Shown: positions 14,552 through 23,332, counted from the stretch's first letter. The stretch: DNA of 64,000 bases from Frankiales bacterium (GCA_025465465.1 JAODND010000088.1:1-64000), one strand, 5' to 3'. The notes: generated by a model not told the origin, from the letters alone. Made by a program: numbers and translations.

Positions 14552-17235
14552 GGCGGCTCCCCGCGGCGCTGGCGATGGTCGCCCTGACGACCATGCTGAC
14601 GACCACAGTCGTGCTCCAGCAGGCGCCCGCGCAGGCCGCCGTCGCGCCCGATGCCGGTGCCGTCACCGTGACGAAGACGGTCGCGCGGACGCACCTCGCG
14701 TCCGACGGCACGGCCGTCGAGGTCGACCACCGCACCGTGACACTGACCGTGTCGCAGACCAACGCGTTGCGCAGCCGGCAGCCGGTGCAGGTCACCTGGA
14801 GCGGCGCCCGCCCGACTGCGGGCACGGTCGGTGACCCGAATGCGCCCGAAGCCCGGCAGCAGGAGTACCCGTTCGTCCTGCTCGAGTGCCGCGGCATCGA
14901 CTCGGCCGCGGCGCCGCTGGCGCAGCGGCTGCGGCCCGAAACCTGCTGGACCGGGACGAGCCGGGAGCGCGTGGCCACCGACAGGGACACCGGCTTCGGT
15001 CCCTGGCGCCTCGACCGCTACGAGCCGGCGGCCGCGCGGACGTCACGGGTCGGTGTTCCCACGCCCTTCCCGACGAAGTGCGACCCCAGCTACGCATCGG
15101 GGGAGCGCTGGGTCCACTTCGTCAGCGCAGCCGGCAAGGACTACGCCGCCGACGGCGCCTCCTGCCCGTCGGTGCCGCCCGAGAGCGCCATCGTCGACAA
15201 CGCCAGCCAGCCGTCCAACACCACGTACGCCGTCACGCATCTGGATGGCCGGGGCAGCACGAAGTTCACGGTGTGGACCTCCGAGGACAACGCCTCGCTC
15301 GGCTGCGGCGGGACCACGAAGTGCGCACTGGTGGCCGTCCCTGTCATGGGGATCTCGTGCGACCCTGCCGCACGCTCGCTGCCCGCCGCAGACCGCCCGG
15401 CGGGCGATGCCGCCACCCGTGCGACCCGCACCTGCGAGGCGACAGGGAGCTACCAGCCAGGTCAGCCACGGATCGGTGGCAGCGAGGACGTGGCCGTCTC
15501 CGGCGCGCTGTGGTGGAGCGCGTCGAACTGGCGCAACCGGATCACCGTCCCGCTCGGGTTCGCGCCGCTCAACAACGTCTGCGACATCACCGGCGGGGGC
15601 AACTCCGTCAACGTCTACGGCTCCGAGCTGGCCACCCAGCTGACAGCGCAGTGGCGGCCGGCCTTCTGCCTCGACAGCAGCAAGACCCCGTTCAAGCACG
15701 TCCAGCTCGGCGAGCCGCAGGCCCGCAACCTGCTTCAGGTCGGGACGGTGCAGGCGGCGCTCGTCAGCGACCCGCCGGCCAACGGCTATCCCACGCCGAC
15801 GGTCCAGGCGCCGCTCGCCCTGACCGGCTTCGCCGTCTCCTACGTGATCGACGACGCGCTGCACGAGCCCTACGCGAAGCTGCGCCTGACACCTCGGCTG
15901 CTCGCCAAGCTCCTGACCGAGAGCTATCCGGGCATCACGCCGGTGCGCGACGAATACCCGGCGCTGTCGCACAACCCCTTGGACATGTCCCAGGATCCGG
16001 AGTTCACCGCGCTCAACCCCGGCATCACCGTCGGGGTGCCGGACTCCGCTGCCGCGTCGACGATCCTCAACCTGTCGAGCGACAGTGACGTCGAGCGGGC
16101 GCTGACCTCCTACATCGCGTCGGACCCGGATGCCAAGGCGTGGCTGGACGGCAAGCCGGACCCGTGGGGGATGGTCGTCAACCCCAGCTACACCACTGAC
16201 CCGAGCAAGCCTGGGCACCTCGTGCTGCCCGTCGACAACTGGCCGCTGCGCGACTCCTTCGAGCCGGCGAAGTACGACGCGAGCGGGGTCAACCCCTGCC
16301 TGCAGGCCGCACCCTCCCCGATCCTGCCGCTGATCGCCGCGCCCACCGCCAGGCTGTCGAGCATCTCGCTGGCGATGCAGTTCGCGACGTCGAGCGCCCA
16401 GCTGGTGTGCCAGACGGTCCAGGACCAGGGAGCTGCCGGTTCCAAGCTGACCGCAGAGGGGCGGCAGACTCCCGGCTACCGGTTCGTCCTGGGCATCACG
16501 TCCCTCGGCGACGCCGAGCGCTACGACCTCGACACCGCGGCGCTCAAGACGACCGGCAGCACGTTCGTCGGCCCCTCGGACGCCAGCCTTGCGAAGGCCG
16601 CAGCCGTGCTGTCGGTCGACGACAAGCGCGGCACCTGGTCGTTTCCCCACACGTCCACGACGGCCTACCCCGCGACGATGCTGCTCTCGCTCGCGATCCC
16701 GACGACGGGGCTCGACACGCACACCGCCCATGCGCTGTCCCAGCTGCTGACCTATGCCGCGACGAGCGGCCAGACCCGTGGGCTCGCTATCGGGCAGACA
16801 CCGCCCGGGTATCTCCCGCTGACCGCCGCGAACGGCCTCGGGGCGGAGCGGGCCTACACCCTGGCAGCGGCCCAGGTCGTCCAGGCCCAGTCGGGGGCCA
16901 CCCTGCTGCCCTCCCACCCTGTGGTCCCGGCAGTCGTGACGACACCGGGCGCGCCGACCCCGGCCCACACGCCGCCCGTGCCCACCGGGAACGCCGCCGC
17001 ACCTGTCGTCGGCCCAGTGCCCGGCGCGCTCGGCCGCACGCCCCCTCAGGTGATCCTCCCGACACCGCAGCCGGCGGCGGCCGTGTCCCCGGGCATCACG
17101 CGAGCCGTGAGCTCGTTGCTGGCCGCCGACCTGTTCCCCCTGCTGGCGCTGGTGAGCGTGGTCGCGTTCCTCTGCTCCCTCGTCCTGGGCCGCACCCGGC
17201 GACTGCGGGTCGCGACCCCGGGCAGCGACGCATGA
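14548..17235 (+). CDS. large binding-protein-like surface protein in the pst operon
   Basis: An exported protein of about 895 residues: signal peptide at about 1-31, a long Cys-containing extracellular region, and a C-terminal transmembrane helix (LFPLLALVSVVAFLCSLVLG) with an RTRRLR tail. In the middle, QVGTVQAALVSDPP, ALTGFAVSYVID and LRLTPRLLAKLLTESYPG resemble PstS/SubI-type solute-binding domains. The N-terminal third (VTVSQTNALRSRQPVQVTWSG) looks like a beta-rich domain. The gene is coupled by ATGA overlaps to pstS before it and to the sortase-like gene after it, so it belongs to the pst transcript. Possible roles are phosphate capture at the outer surface or scaffolding of transporter components. 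Function is inferred from context only. Confidence 0.8.
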   Translation: MRRLPAALAMVALTTMLTTTVVLQQAPAQAAVAPDAGAVTVTKTVARTHLASDGTAVEVDHRTVTLTVSQTNALRSRQPVQVTWSGARPTAGTVGDPNAPEARQQEYPFVLLECRGIDSAAAPLAQRLRPETCWTGTSRERVATDRDTGFGPWRLDRYEPAAARTSRVGVPTPFPTKCDPSYASGERWVHFVSAAGKDYAADGASCPSVPPESAIVDNASQPSNTTYAVTHLDGRGSTKFTVWTSEDNASLGCGGTTKCALVAVPVMGISCDPAARSLPAADRPAGDAATRATRTCEATGSYQPGQPRIGGSEDVAVSGALWWSASNWRNRITVPLGFAPLNNVCDITGGGNSVNVYGSELATQLTAQWRPAFCLDSSKTPFKHVQLGEPQARNLLQVGTVQAALVSDPPANGYPTPTVQAPLALTGFAVSYVIDDALHEPYAKLRLTPRLLAKLLTESYPGITPVRDEYPALSHNPLDMSQDPEFTALNPGITVGVPDSAAASTILNLSSDSDVERALTSYIASDPDAKAWLDGKPDPWGMVVNPSYTTDPSKPGHLVLPVDNWPLRDSFEPAKYDASGVNPCLQAAPSPILPLIAAPTARLSSISLAMQFATSSAQLVCQTVQDQGAAGSKLTAEGRQTPGYRFVLGITSLGDAERYDLDTAALKTTGSTFVGPSDASLAKAAAVLSVDDKRGTWSFPHTSTTAYPATMLLSLAIPTTGLDTHTAHALSQLLTYAATSGQTRGLAIGQTPPGYLPLTAANGLGAERAYTLAAAQVVQAQSGATLLPSHPVVPAVVTTPGAPTPAHTPPVPTGNAAAPVVGPVPGALGRTPPQVILPTPQPAAAVSPGITRAVSSLLAADLFPLLALVSVVAFLCSLVLGRTRRLRVATPGSDA

Positions 17236-18146
17236 CACAGACCACGATGAGGTCCACCGCGCAGGCGCCCACAACCCGACGCTTCGCGCGCCGATCCGCG
17301 CGACCGCCGCTGCGACCCGGTCGTGCCTTCGTGACCTGGGTGCTCGGATGCGTGGTGGCCCTCGGCCTGTGGGGTCTGGTCTACCCGGTGCTGATCGGGA
17401 CACTGCAGGAGCAGGACTCGCAGCAGCAGCTCTTCGCGCGCTTCCGCTCGCAGCTCTCCCAGGCCACCGCGCCGATCGGCCCCACGGCCTACGGCGCGCC
17501 GGTTGCGCTGCTGTCGATTCCGCGCGCAGGTCTCCGCGACGCCGTCGTGGTCGAGGGCACGGGCGGCGCCGAGCTGGAGAAGGGGCCTGGCCACCTCCGC
17601 AGCAGCGTGCTGCCCGGGCAGGCCGGGACTGCCGAGCTGCTGGGGCGCGCCGTCACCTTCGGAGGCCCCTTCGGGAGACTTGACCAGCTCCGTGCCGGCG
17701 ACGTGATCAGGCTGACGACCGGCCAGGGCACCTTCACCTACCGCGTCGAGACGCTGCGACACCCCGGCGATCCGCTGCCCGTCCCCCCGGCCCCCACTCA
17801 GAGCCGCCTCGTCCTCGCCACCGCGACCGGCGCGGGTTGGCGCGCGCACGTCGCACCGACCACGCAGCTCTACGTCGACGCCGCACTGGACGGCACGGCG
17901 GTCCCCGCCGCCAACAGCCCTCTCATCGCGGCCCCCTCCAGCGAGCAGGTCATGGGGGTCGCGACCGACTCGCTGCTGCTGCTGGTCGTGTGGCTGCAGC
18001 TGCTGCTCGTCACGGTCGGCGGAGCCGTCTGGCTGTCGTGGCGGTGGGGTCGTCGTCGCACCTGGCTGGTCGCGGTTCCGGTGCTTCTTGCCCTCGCGAT
18101 CGGGGCGAGCACCGCGGCTGCGCAAATGCTGCCGAACGTGCTCTGA
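17232..18146 (+). CDS. sortase-like protein lacking catalytic residues
   Basis: A membrane protein of 304 residues with one N-terminal helix (about 33-55), an extracellular domain, and two C-terminal helices (about 246-272 and 277-298). The extracellular domain follows class E/F sortases: GPGHLRSSVLPGQAG (118-132), GGPFGRLDQLRAGDVIRL (144-161), FTYRVETLRHPGD, and a final strand SRLVLATATGAGWRAHV (191-207). Where sortases have GHR the sequence reads LGRA (R139 at the His position), and where they have the catalytic TC it reads TA (A198); an Arg remains at 204. A transpeptidase reaction is therefore unlikely. It is coupled by overlap to the large surface protein, ending the pst operon. A binding or scaffolding role is inferred. 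Confidence 0.75.
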   Translation: MTQTTMRSTAQAPTTRRFARRSARPPLRPGRAFVTWVLGCVVALGLWGLVYPVLIGTLQEQDSQQQLFARFRSQLSQATAPIGPTAYGAPVALLSIPRAGLRDAVVVEGTGGAELEKGPGHLRSSVLPGQAGTAELLGRAVTFGGPFGRLDQLRAGDVIRLTTGQGTFTYRVETLRHPGDPLPVPPAPTQSRLVLATATGAGWRAHVAPTTQLYVDAALDGTAVPAANSPLIAAPSSEQVMGVATDSLLLLVVWLQLLLVTVGGAVWLSWRWGRRRTWLVAVPVLLALAIGASTAAAQMLPNVL

Positions 18147-18209
18147 CAGCGACGCTCACAGGGACGAGTGTCCAGTTCCGAAACAGCGGTGGCGCAAAGT
18201 CCATCGTGC

Positions 18210-18231
18210 GTTCACGTTCCCTGCACCTCCT
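18210..18231 (+). promoter_or_regulatory. PHO-box-like operator of the second surface operon
   Basis: GTTCACGTTCC then CTGCACCTCCT, 11 bp apart in phase, ending 84 bp before ATG 18316 in the 169-bp gap after the sortase-like gene. The first unit is good; the second keeps the CAC core. Confidence 0.55.
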
Positions 18232-18315
18232 GGCACCGACGACCCGCAACAGTCGCCACGTCGCCACATCCAGGCCGACCGGAACCCACCCAAGCTCTCC
18301 TCGAAGGACGTTCGC

Positions 18316-19458
18316 ATGTCTCGCTCGAAGTCCCTTCTCGGCCTGACCGCGGCGGTCAGTGCCGCCGTCACGCTGGCCACTGCCGGCGCTGCCCACGCCG
18401 ACCTCGCTCCGACCTCCGGTGATGCCGTCGGTGTCGGCTCGGACACGGTCCAGAACATCGCCAACTTCCTGGCCGACGGCGACAGCGCCGGCGACACCGG
18501 CTACAACTCGACCGGGCCGAAGAACCGCGTGGTCAGCTTCGACGCGACCCCCGACGCCAACGACCGCGCGGGCTACCTCAACGGCAGCACGGAGGCCGCA
18601 CCCGTGGCCCTCACGCCCACGATCGTGCTCCGCCATGGCCTGCACCCGGTGCAGCGCCCGAACGGCTCAGGTGCAGGTGTCGCCGCCCTCATCGCCGACA
18701 CCGCCCACAACATCGACTTCGTGCGGATGTCCCGCCTGCCCAAGGTGGCCGAGCAGACGTCCGCGACCAACGCCACGGGCGTCGGCCCGCTGCGCGTCAT
18801 CAAGATCTCGACGGACAACCTCAAGCTCGCCACCGCCACCACCACGAACGCGCCGGACAACCTGACCGCGGCGCAGATCGTCGACATCTACAAGTGCAAC
18901 ACCACCAACTGGAGCACGGTCGGCGGCACGGCCGGCACGATCGTGCCCGAGATCCCGCAGAGCGGGTCGGGCACCGGTGACTCGTTCCGCGCCGACCTGA
19001 CGGCCCTCAACGGCGGCACGGCCGTCACCCTCGGGTCCTGCGTCGTCACGGTCGAGGAGAACGACCCGGCCAGTCTGCGCGGCAACCCGAACGCCGTCTC
19101 GCCGTTCTCCGAGGGTCGCAAGAACCTCTACGACTCGGGCTACTTCAACGACCCGACCGTCAAGTACGGCACGACCCCGGTCCCGCTGACGTCGGGCATC
19201 AAGTTCATCGCGACCTCGACGTACACCGATGCGCGCGGTCTCTACATCGTGTTCCGCAACTCCGACGTGGCCTCGGCGAAGGCCTTCCAGCCGGGTGGCG
19301 TCCTCAACCTCGTCCAGGACCTCTTCTACAACCCGAACAACGTCGGCGGCGCGACCCCTTACGTCAAGACCGACGCCGGCAAGGCCGACATCGCGGCGGC
19401 GGGCGCCACCCCGGCGTACGTGGACTGCGGCAGCGGCGCCAGCGTCACCACCTGCTGA
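18316..19458 (+). CDS. secreted PstS-like substrate-binding protein
   Basis: An exported protein of 380 residues with a clear signal peptide (MSRSKSLLGL...AHA, about 1-29) and no lipobox. VGVGSDTVQNIANFLAD, LTAAQIVDIYKCNTTNW and IPQSGSGTGDSFRADL match elements of PstS-family binding proteins, the last being the anion-binding loop. It lacks a membrane anchor and ends with a Cys-containing tail (VDCGSGASVTTC). Start ATG 18316 after AAGGACG. It has its own PHO-box-like site and leads a group of three exported proteins, so it may be a released phosphate- or ligand-binding protein working with the pst surface complex. Ligand not proven. Confidence 0.8.
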   Translation: MSRSKSLLGLTAAVSAAVTLATAGAAHADLAPTSGDAVGVGSDTVQNIANFLADGDSAGDTGYNSTGPKNRVVSFDATPDANDRAGYLNGSTEAAPVALTPTIVLRHGLHPVQRPNGSGAGVAALIADTAHNIDFVRMSRLPKVAEQTSATNATGVGPLRVIKISTDNLKLATATTTNAPDNLTAAQIVDIYKCNTTNWSTVGGTAGTIVPEIPQSGSGTGDSFRADLTALNGGTAVTLGSCVVTVEENDPASLRGNPNAVSPFSEGRKNLYDSGYFNDPTVKYGTTPVPLTSGIKFIATSTYTDARGLYIVFRNSDVASAKAFQPGGVLNLVQDLFYNPNNVGGATPYVKTDAGKADIAAAGATPAYVDCGSGASVTTC

Positions 19459-19500
19459 TCCCGCCACGCGACGACCGACCCGCCAGGAGAGACCGCACTG

Positions 19501-20346
19501 ATGAGCCCCCGCCCGCGAATTGCTCCGCGCGCCAACGCTCTGCTCCTCGGTGTCCTGGTGTCGTCGGTCGTCGGGGTGGGGAGCTCCGCGGCCGCGGGTG
19601 ATGTGCCGCCCTACACCGACCAGGCCGTCACCGGCAGCCTGGGTCTGTGCGACGTGCACGGGAACACCGTGCTCAGCGGCCACATCACCGACCAGCCCTT
19701 CGTCTGGCTCGCCGTCGGCAGCTCCGCCGCGGGCCCGACCTACGGCGTCGCCGGGCGGACCGCCTTCCTCGCGGCCTACCAGCCGCGCCAGGGGGTCGCC
19801 CCGGGTGACTGGAGCGGCTTCCAGCTCGCGGCCGCCTCGCGCTACAGCAACCCGGCGCACCCGATGTCGCAGGCCACACCCAACAGCTCCGCGCTGCGCG
19901 ACTTCCTCGGCCGCTACCCGGCGACCTGGAACGGGTTGGTCCAGCTCCGGCTGATCCTGTCGGGACCGGACCTGTCACCGCGCACGTCGTCCTACGACGC
20001 CACGGACATCCGGGTCACCGGCGACACCTGGCAGGTCGTCCGGGGTGGCGCGGGCCTGTGCCGCGCGGGCACGGCGACCTCGACCGCCGCGCTGCTCCGG
20101 CTGCCCGGCTCGCAGGGCACCCCGGCGCCAGGAGCGGTCGCCAGCCCGCCTCCGATCGACGTCAAGCCCGTGGCGCAGGTGGTTCACGCCGCGAGTCCCG
20201 GCCCGTCAGAGGCAACCGGGGTCACCACCGCGGGCAGCAGCGCACGCCGGTCCTCGGGCTTCGGCTCCGGCCTGCTCGTCGGGCTCGCCGTACCCCTGCT
20301 CGCAGGCGTCGGACTGCTCATCCACCGGCACCGCAGAACGACCTGA
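19501..20346 (+). CDS. exported surface protein with C-terminal anchor (paralogue A)
   Basis: A 281-residue exported protein: hydrophobic signal at about 10-33, a domain of about 170 residues, a Pro/Ala/Ser-rich linker, and a C-terminal helix (GSGLLVGLAVPLLAGVGLLI) followed by HRHRRTT. The domain aligns by eye with the next gene: a PPY start, GSL.LCDVHGNTVLSG, PGDWSGFQLAAASRYSN, a YP-containing helix, and YDATDIRVTGDTWQVV. There is no LPXTG-like motif before the helix, so it is probably tethered directly in the membrane. It starts 42 bp after the PstS-like gene. Function unknown; probably part of a PHO-controlled envelope set. Confidence 0.7.
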   Translation: MSPRPRIAPRANALLLGVLVSSVVGVGSSAAAGDVPPYTDQAVTGSLGLCDVHGNTVLSGHITDQPFVWLAVGSSAAGPTYGVAGRTAFLAAYQPRQGVAPGDWSGFQLAAASRYSNPAHPMSQATPNSSALRDFLGRYPATWNGLVQLRLILSGPDLSPRTSSYDATDIRVTGDTWQVVRGGAGLCRAGTATSTAALLRLPGSQGTPAPGAVASPPPIDVKPVAQVVHAASPGPSEATGVTTAGSSARRSSGFGSGLLVGLAVPLLAGVGLLIHRHRRTT

Positions 20347-20386
20347 ACGACCCACCGTCAGCTCCACCCTTCTCGGAGAGGTACCC

Positions 20387-21526
20387 ATGAAGCTTGCCCG
20401 CAGGCCCTCACTGTCTGCCACCGTCGCCACCGCAGCTCTCGCCTTGGGCGTGGTCGCCGGGTCGGCGGGTGTCGCCCACGCGGCGTACGACCCGGCCAAC
20501 CCGCCCTACCCGGCGGACCCGAACCGTGCCACGGGCCTCACCATCTACGACGCGAGCACCGGCGCGACGGTGACGAGCGGCAGCACCACGACGACGCTCG
20601 ACCACTACTACTTCGCGGCCGCGAGCGACTTCAGTCCGAGTCACACCAAGGCGGCGGTCAGTGGCTTCCTCGCCGAGTCCGGCAAGGCGCCCGGCGCTTG
20701 GTCGGGTGAGAACCTCGGCCCGGCCACGACCTACCCGGTGAGCGGAGCCCCCGCGTCCGTCAGCGCGCTGACCACGCCGGTCGCGAAGGGCGACTCGAGC
20801 CTCACGTTCGGCTCGCTGGCGGGCAGCTACCCCAACAACGCGGCGGCCACCAGCGACTTCTTCCAGCTCTACCAGGTGCGGGTGCACACGACGTTCCCGA
20901 CCCCGCAGTCGGACAGCTATGCGAGTGCCGACCTCCAGGTCGACCCGGCGGCCGGGACGTGGAAGGTCGCCACAGCAGGCACGGGCGCCACGAGCACGAA
21001 GCCGACGATGACGCAGAGCACCGACCGCATCAACGTCGTGAAGCAGTCGTCCGTGCTGACCATGAAGGGCACACCCGGTGACTCCGTCTCGCTCTACGCG
21101 GACACCCGCCCGGGCACGACGTACTCCGTCATCACTACCGCGACCTTCCCGGCGAGCGGGACCCTGAGCAAGTCGGTCTCGCCGCGCTTCAACACCCTGT
21201 ACTACGCCCAGACGGCGGCCGGGAAGAGCGCGACGCTCACCGTCTATGTCCGTCCCGCCGAGTCGCTCAAGGGGACGGCATCGGGCCGGAGGGTCAGCTT
21301 CACCGGCCAGCTCGTACCCGGCCACGGCAACGTGACCGTGCGGCTGTTCACGATCGTCAACGGCAGGCTCACGCTGGTCGGCACGACGAAGACAGGGTCG
21401 AGGGGGGCGTGGGCGCTCGCGCACACCTTCGCCACCGTGGGGACGAAGACGTTCATCGCGCAGACCTTGACCGACGCCACGAACCTCTCGGGGCAGTCGA
21501 ACCGCATCACGCTCACCTTGCACTAG
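20387..21526 (+). CDS. exported surface protein (paralogue B)
   Basis: A 379-residue exported protein with a signal peptide ending AHA/AYD (about 1-32). Residues about 35-205 resemble the domain of the preceding gene: NPPYPADPNRATGLTIYDAS, PGAWSGENLGPATTYPV, SYPNNAAATSDFFQLYQVRV, YASADLQVDPAAGTWKVA. The rest contains two Ig-like beta modules, for example VSLYADTRPGTTYSVITTAT and VSFTGQLVPGHGNVTVRLF, and there is no anchor. ATG 20387 follows a GGAGAGG Shine-Dalgarno sequence. Last gene of the surface operon, followed by triplicated stop codons and a strong terminator. Function unknown. Confidence 0.72.
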   Translation: MKLARRPSLSATVATAALALGVVAGSAGVAHAAYDPANPPYPADPNRATGLTIYDASTGATVTSGSTTTTLDHYYFAAASDFSPSHTKAAVSGFLAESGKAPGAWSGENLGPATTYPVSGAPASVSALTTPVAKGDSSLTFGSLAGSYPNNAAATSDFFQLYQVRVHTTFPTPQSDSYASADLQVDPAAGTWKVATAGTGATSTKPTMTQSTDRINVVKQSSVLTMKGTPGDSVSLYADTRPGTTYSVITTATFPASGTLSKSVSPRFNTLYYAQTAAGKSATLTVYVRPAESLKGTASGRRVSFTGQLVPGHGNVTVRLFTIVNGRLTLVGTTKTGSRGAWALAHTFATVGTKTFIAQTLTDATNLSGQSNRITLTLH

Positions 21527-21560
21527 GCCGCACTAGGCCCCACTAGGCCGCACCCGGCCT
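21521..21560 (+). repeat. 10-bp tandem repeat carrying stop codons in all three frames
   Basis: The unit CACTAGGCCG occurs at 21521 and 21541, with CACTAGGCCC at 21531 and a diverged copy at 21551. Because the period is 10 bp, the TAG triplets at 21524, 21534 and 21544 fall in three different frames. The first TAG ends the surface protein. Confidence 0.6.
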
Positions 21561-21562
21561 CC

Positions 21563-21594
21563 GAGGGCCCTTCCCCACACGGGGGAGGGCCCTC
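21563..21594 (+). terminator. strong terminator hairpin
   Basis: GAGGGCCCTTCCCC pairs with GGGGGAGGGCCCTC around an ACAC loop, giving about 13 bp of stem with one irregularity. It lies right after the surface operon and before the glycerophosphodiesterase promoter. Confidence 0.8.
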
Positions 21595-21599
21595 GCGGC

Positions 21600-21621
21600 G
21601 TTCCTGCAGCGTTCACACCCC
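21600..21621 (+). promoter_or_regulatory. PHO-box-like operator of the glycerophosphodiesterase
   Basis: GTTCCTGCAGC then GTTCACACCCC, direct 11-bp units, ending 36 bp before ATG 21658. Its position between the terminator and the start codon makes it a good promoter element candidate. Confidence 0.65.
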
Positions 21622-21657
21622 CGCTACGTCAGGTGCGCCGGGCCGACGTGCACAGCG

Positions 21658-22389
21658 ATGAAGGTGGGACGCGTGCTACTCCTGGGACATCGCGGTGCCG
21701 TGCACCCGACGGCGCCAGAAAACACCCTGGCCGCCGTCGAGCGGGCGCTGCGCCAGGGCGCGGACGGCGTCGAGGTGGATGTGCGCGTCACCGCCGACGG
21801 CGTCCCGGTCTGCCACCACGACCTCTCGCTCGAGCGGACCGCAGCCGACCGCAGGCTGGTCGCCCTCACGCCCTACGCCGACCTGCCGTGGATCGGGAGC
21901 CATCGCATCCCTCGGCTCAGCGAGGTGGTGGACCTGCTGGCCGGGCGCGGCCGACTCGTGGTCGAGCTGAAGTCGCCTGGCTGGCCCGCGCTCGAGGCAC
22001 CCGAGAGCCTCTCAGCCGTCGCCGATGTGCTCCGGCGGCACCGGCTCGACCACGTCAGCGTGTCGTCGTTCGACAGGCTCCGGCTGCGGGCGTTCCGCAG
22101 CCTCGGGCTCGGCTGCCCCACCGCGCTGCTGGGCCGTCCCGCGGTCCCGCTGCTCGGGTTGCTGCGGCAGGCGACCCAGGACGGCCATCCCGAGGTGCAC
22201 CCGCACGTGTCGTCGCTGCTGACGCACCCGCACGCCCTGGCCTCGGCGACCATGCCGACGACGTCGTGGACCGTGAACCGCCCGGAAGACCTGCGGTTGC
22301 TGCGGGAGCTCGGCGTGCAAGCCGTCATCACCGATGACCCGGCCGCGGCCCGGCAGGTGCTCGCGCCGCCGCTGGCGGACGTCGGCTGA
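21658..22389 (+). CDS. glycerophosphodiester phosphodiesterase
   Basis: A GDPD-family enzyme of 243 residues hydrolysing glycerophosphodiesters to glycerol-3-phosphate and an alcohol. The signature is complete: GHRG near residue 10, PENTLAAV, GVEVDVRVTADGVPVCHHD (metal-binding Glu, Asp and His), and VVELKSPGW later. TTSWTVNRPEDLRLLRELGVQAVITDDP is the usual C-terminal end of the TIM barrel. No signal peptide, so it acts in the cytoplasm. With its PHO-box-like site it fits phosphate recovery from phospholipid head groups. Converges with ppx with essentially no gap. Confidence 0.9.
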   Translation: MKVGRVLLLGHRGAVHPTAPENTLAAVERALRQGADGVEVDVRVTADGVPVCHHDLSLERTAADRRLVALTPYADLPWIGSHRIPRLSEVVDLLAGRGRLVVELKSPGWPALEAPESLSAVADVLRRHRLDHVSVSSFDRLRLRAFRSLGLGCPTALLGRPAVPLLGLLRQATQDGHPEVHPHVSSLLTHPHALASATMPTTSWTVNRPEDLRLLRELGVQAVITDDPAAARQVLAPPLADVG

Positions 22390-22390
22390 G

Positions 22391-23323
22391 TCAGGCCCCG
22401 TGCAGCCAGTCGAGGCGGCGCAGCACCACGCCCTCACGCATCGCCCACGGGCAGATGTCGGCCCGCTCGACGCCGAACGCGGTCAGCGCCTCGACGGCGA
22501 CGATCGCACCGGCCAGCAGCTGCGGGGCGCGGCTTTCCGACACTCCTGGGAGCAGGGCACGCTCGGCGACGGGCAGCGGCATGACGCGTTCCACGATCGC
22601 CTCGAGCCCCCGTCGCGAGAGCGACCGCGGGACCCGAGGCCCGAGTGCATATGGTGCGGCGCCGTCGAGGCGGGCCAGCGACCGGAAGGTCTTGGACGTC
22701 GCGACCACCCGGTCCGGCGGACCCTGCACGTGCACGTCGGGGACGACCTCGGCCAGCACCTGCCACACGTGCTCGCGCAGGGCGATCACGTCCTTGCGCG
22801 ACGGCGGGTCGCCGGGGAGCCGCTCGCGAGTGAGCCGCCCGGCGCCGAGAGGGACCGACAGGGCCAGGTCGGGCAGTTCGTCGCGGCCGCAGGCGATCTC
22901 GAGCGAGCCGCCGCCGATGTCGAGGCAGAGCAGCCGGCCCGAGGACCAGCCGAACCACCGGCGCACGGCGAGGAACGTCATCGCCGCCTCGTCCTCGCCT
23001 GACAGCACGACCAGATCGACGCCGGTGGCCTCCCGGACCGCTTCGATGGCCGCCGCGCCGTCGCTCGCGTCGCGCACGGCACTCGTCGCGAACGCGACCA
23101 GGTCGTCGAGCTTCTCCTCGCGCGCCGCGGCGGCCGCCTCGGTGACCGCCTGGATGAGCAGCTCGCGGCCGCGGTCGCCGAGACTGCCGTCAGGCCCGAT
23201 GAGCTCGGCGAGCCGCAGCTCGGACTTGTGACTCCGCACGGGGTCGGGATGTGACCCCGGGTGGGCCTCGACGACCAGGAGGTGCACGGTGTTGGACCCG
23301 ACGTCGAGCACTCCGAGTCGCAT
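22391..23323 (-). CDS. ppx: exopolyphosphatase / pppGpp phosphatase (Ppx/GppA)
   Basis: A 310-residue Ppx/GppA-family protein of the actin-like ATPase fold. The N-terminus [16 protein letters not shown] is phosphate loop 1, [11 protein letters not shown] is the typical acidic segment, and [15 protein letters not shown] is phosphate loop 2. It removes phosphate from polyphosphate ends or from pppGpp. It is the short actinobacterial form without the C-terminal HD-like domains of E. coli Ppx. It lies 9 bp downstream of ppk on the same strand, so synthesis and breakdown of polyphosphate are probably co-expressed. Confidence 0.9.
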   Translation of the reverse strand: MRLGVLDVGSNTVHLLVVEAHPGSHPDPVRSHKSELRLAELIGPDGSLGDRGRELLIQAVTEAAAAAREEKLDDLVAFATSAVRDASDGAAAIEAVREATGVDLVVLSGEDEAAMTFLAVRRWFGWSSGRLLCLDIGGGSLEIACGRDELPDLALSVPLGAGRLTRERLPGDPPSRKDVIALREHVWQVLAEVVPDVHVQGPPDRVVATSKTFRSLARLDGAAPYALGPRVPRSLSRRGLEAIVERVMPLPVAERALLPGVSESRAPQLLAGAIVAVEALTAFGVERADICPWAMREGVVLRRLDWLHGA

Positions 23324-23332
23324 AGCGAAAGG

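Noticed and set aside
15043..17403. 786-codon minus-strand frame over the large surface protein
   Set aside because: Arg/Gly-rich shadow translation without signal peptide, domain or Shine-Dalgarno sequence; the + strand frame has signal, domains and anchor.
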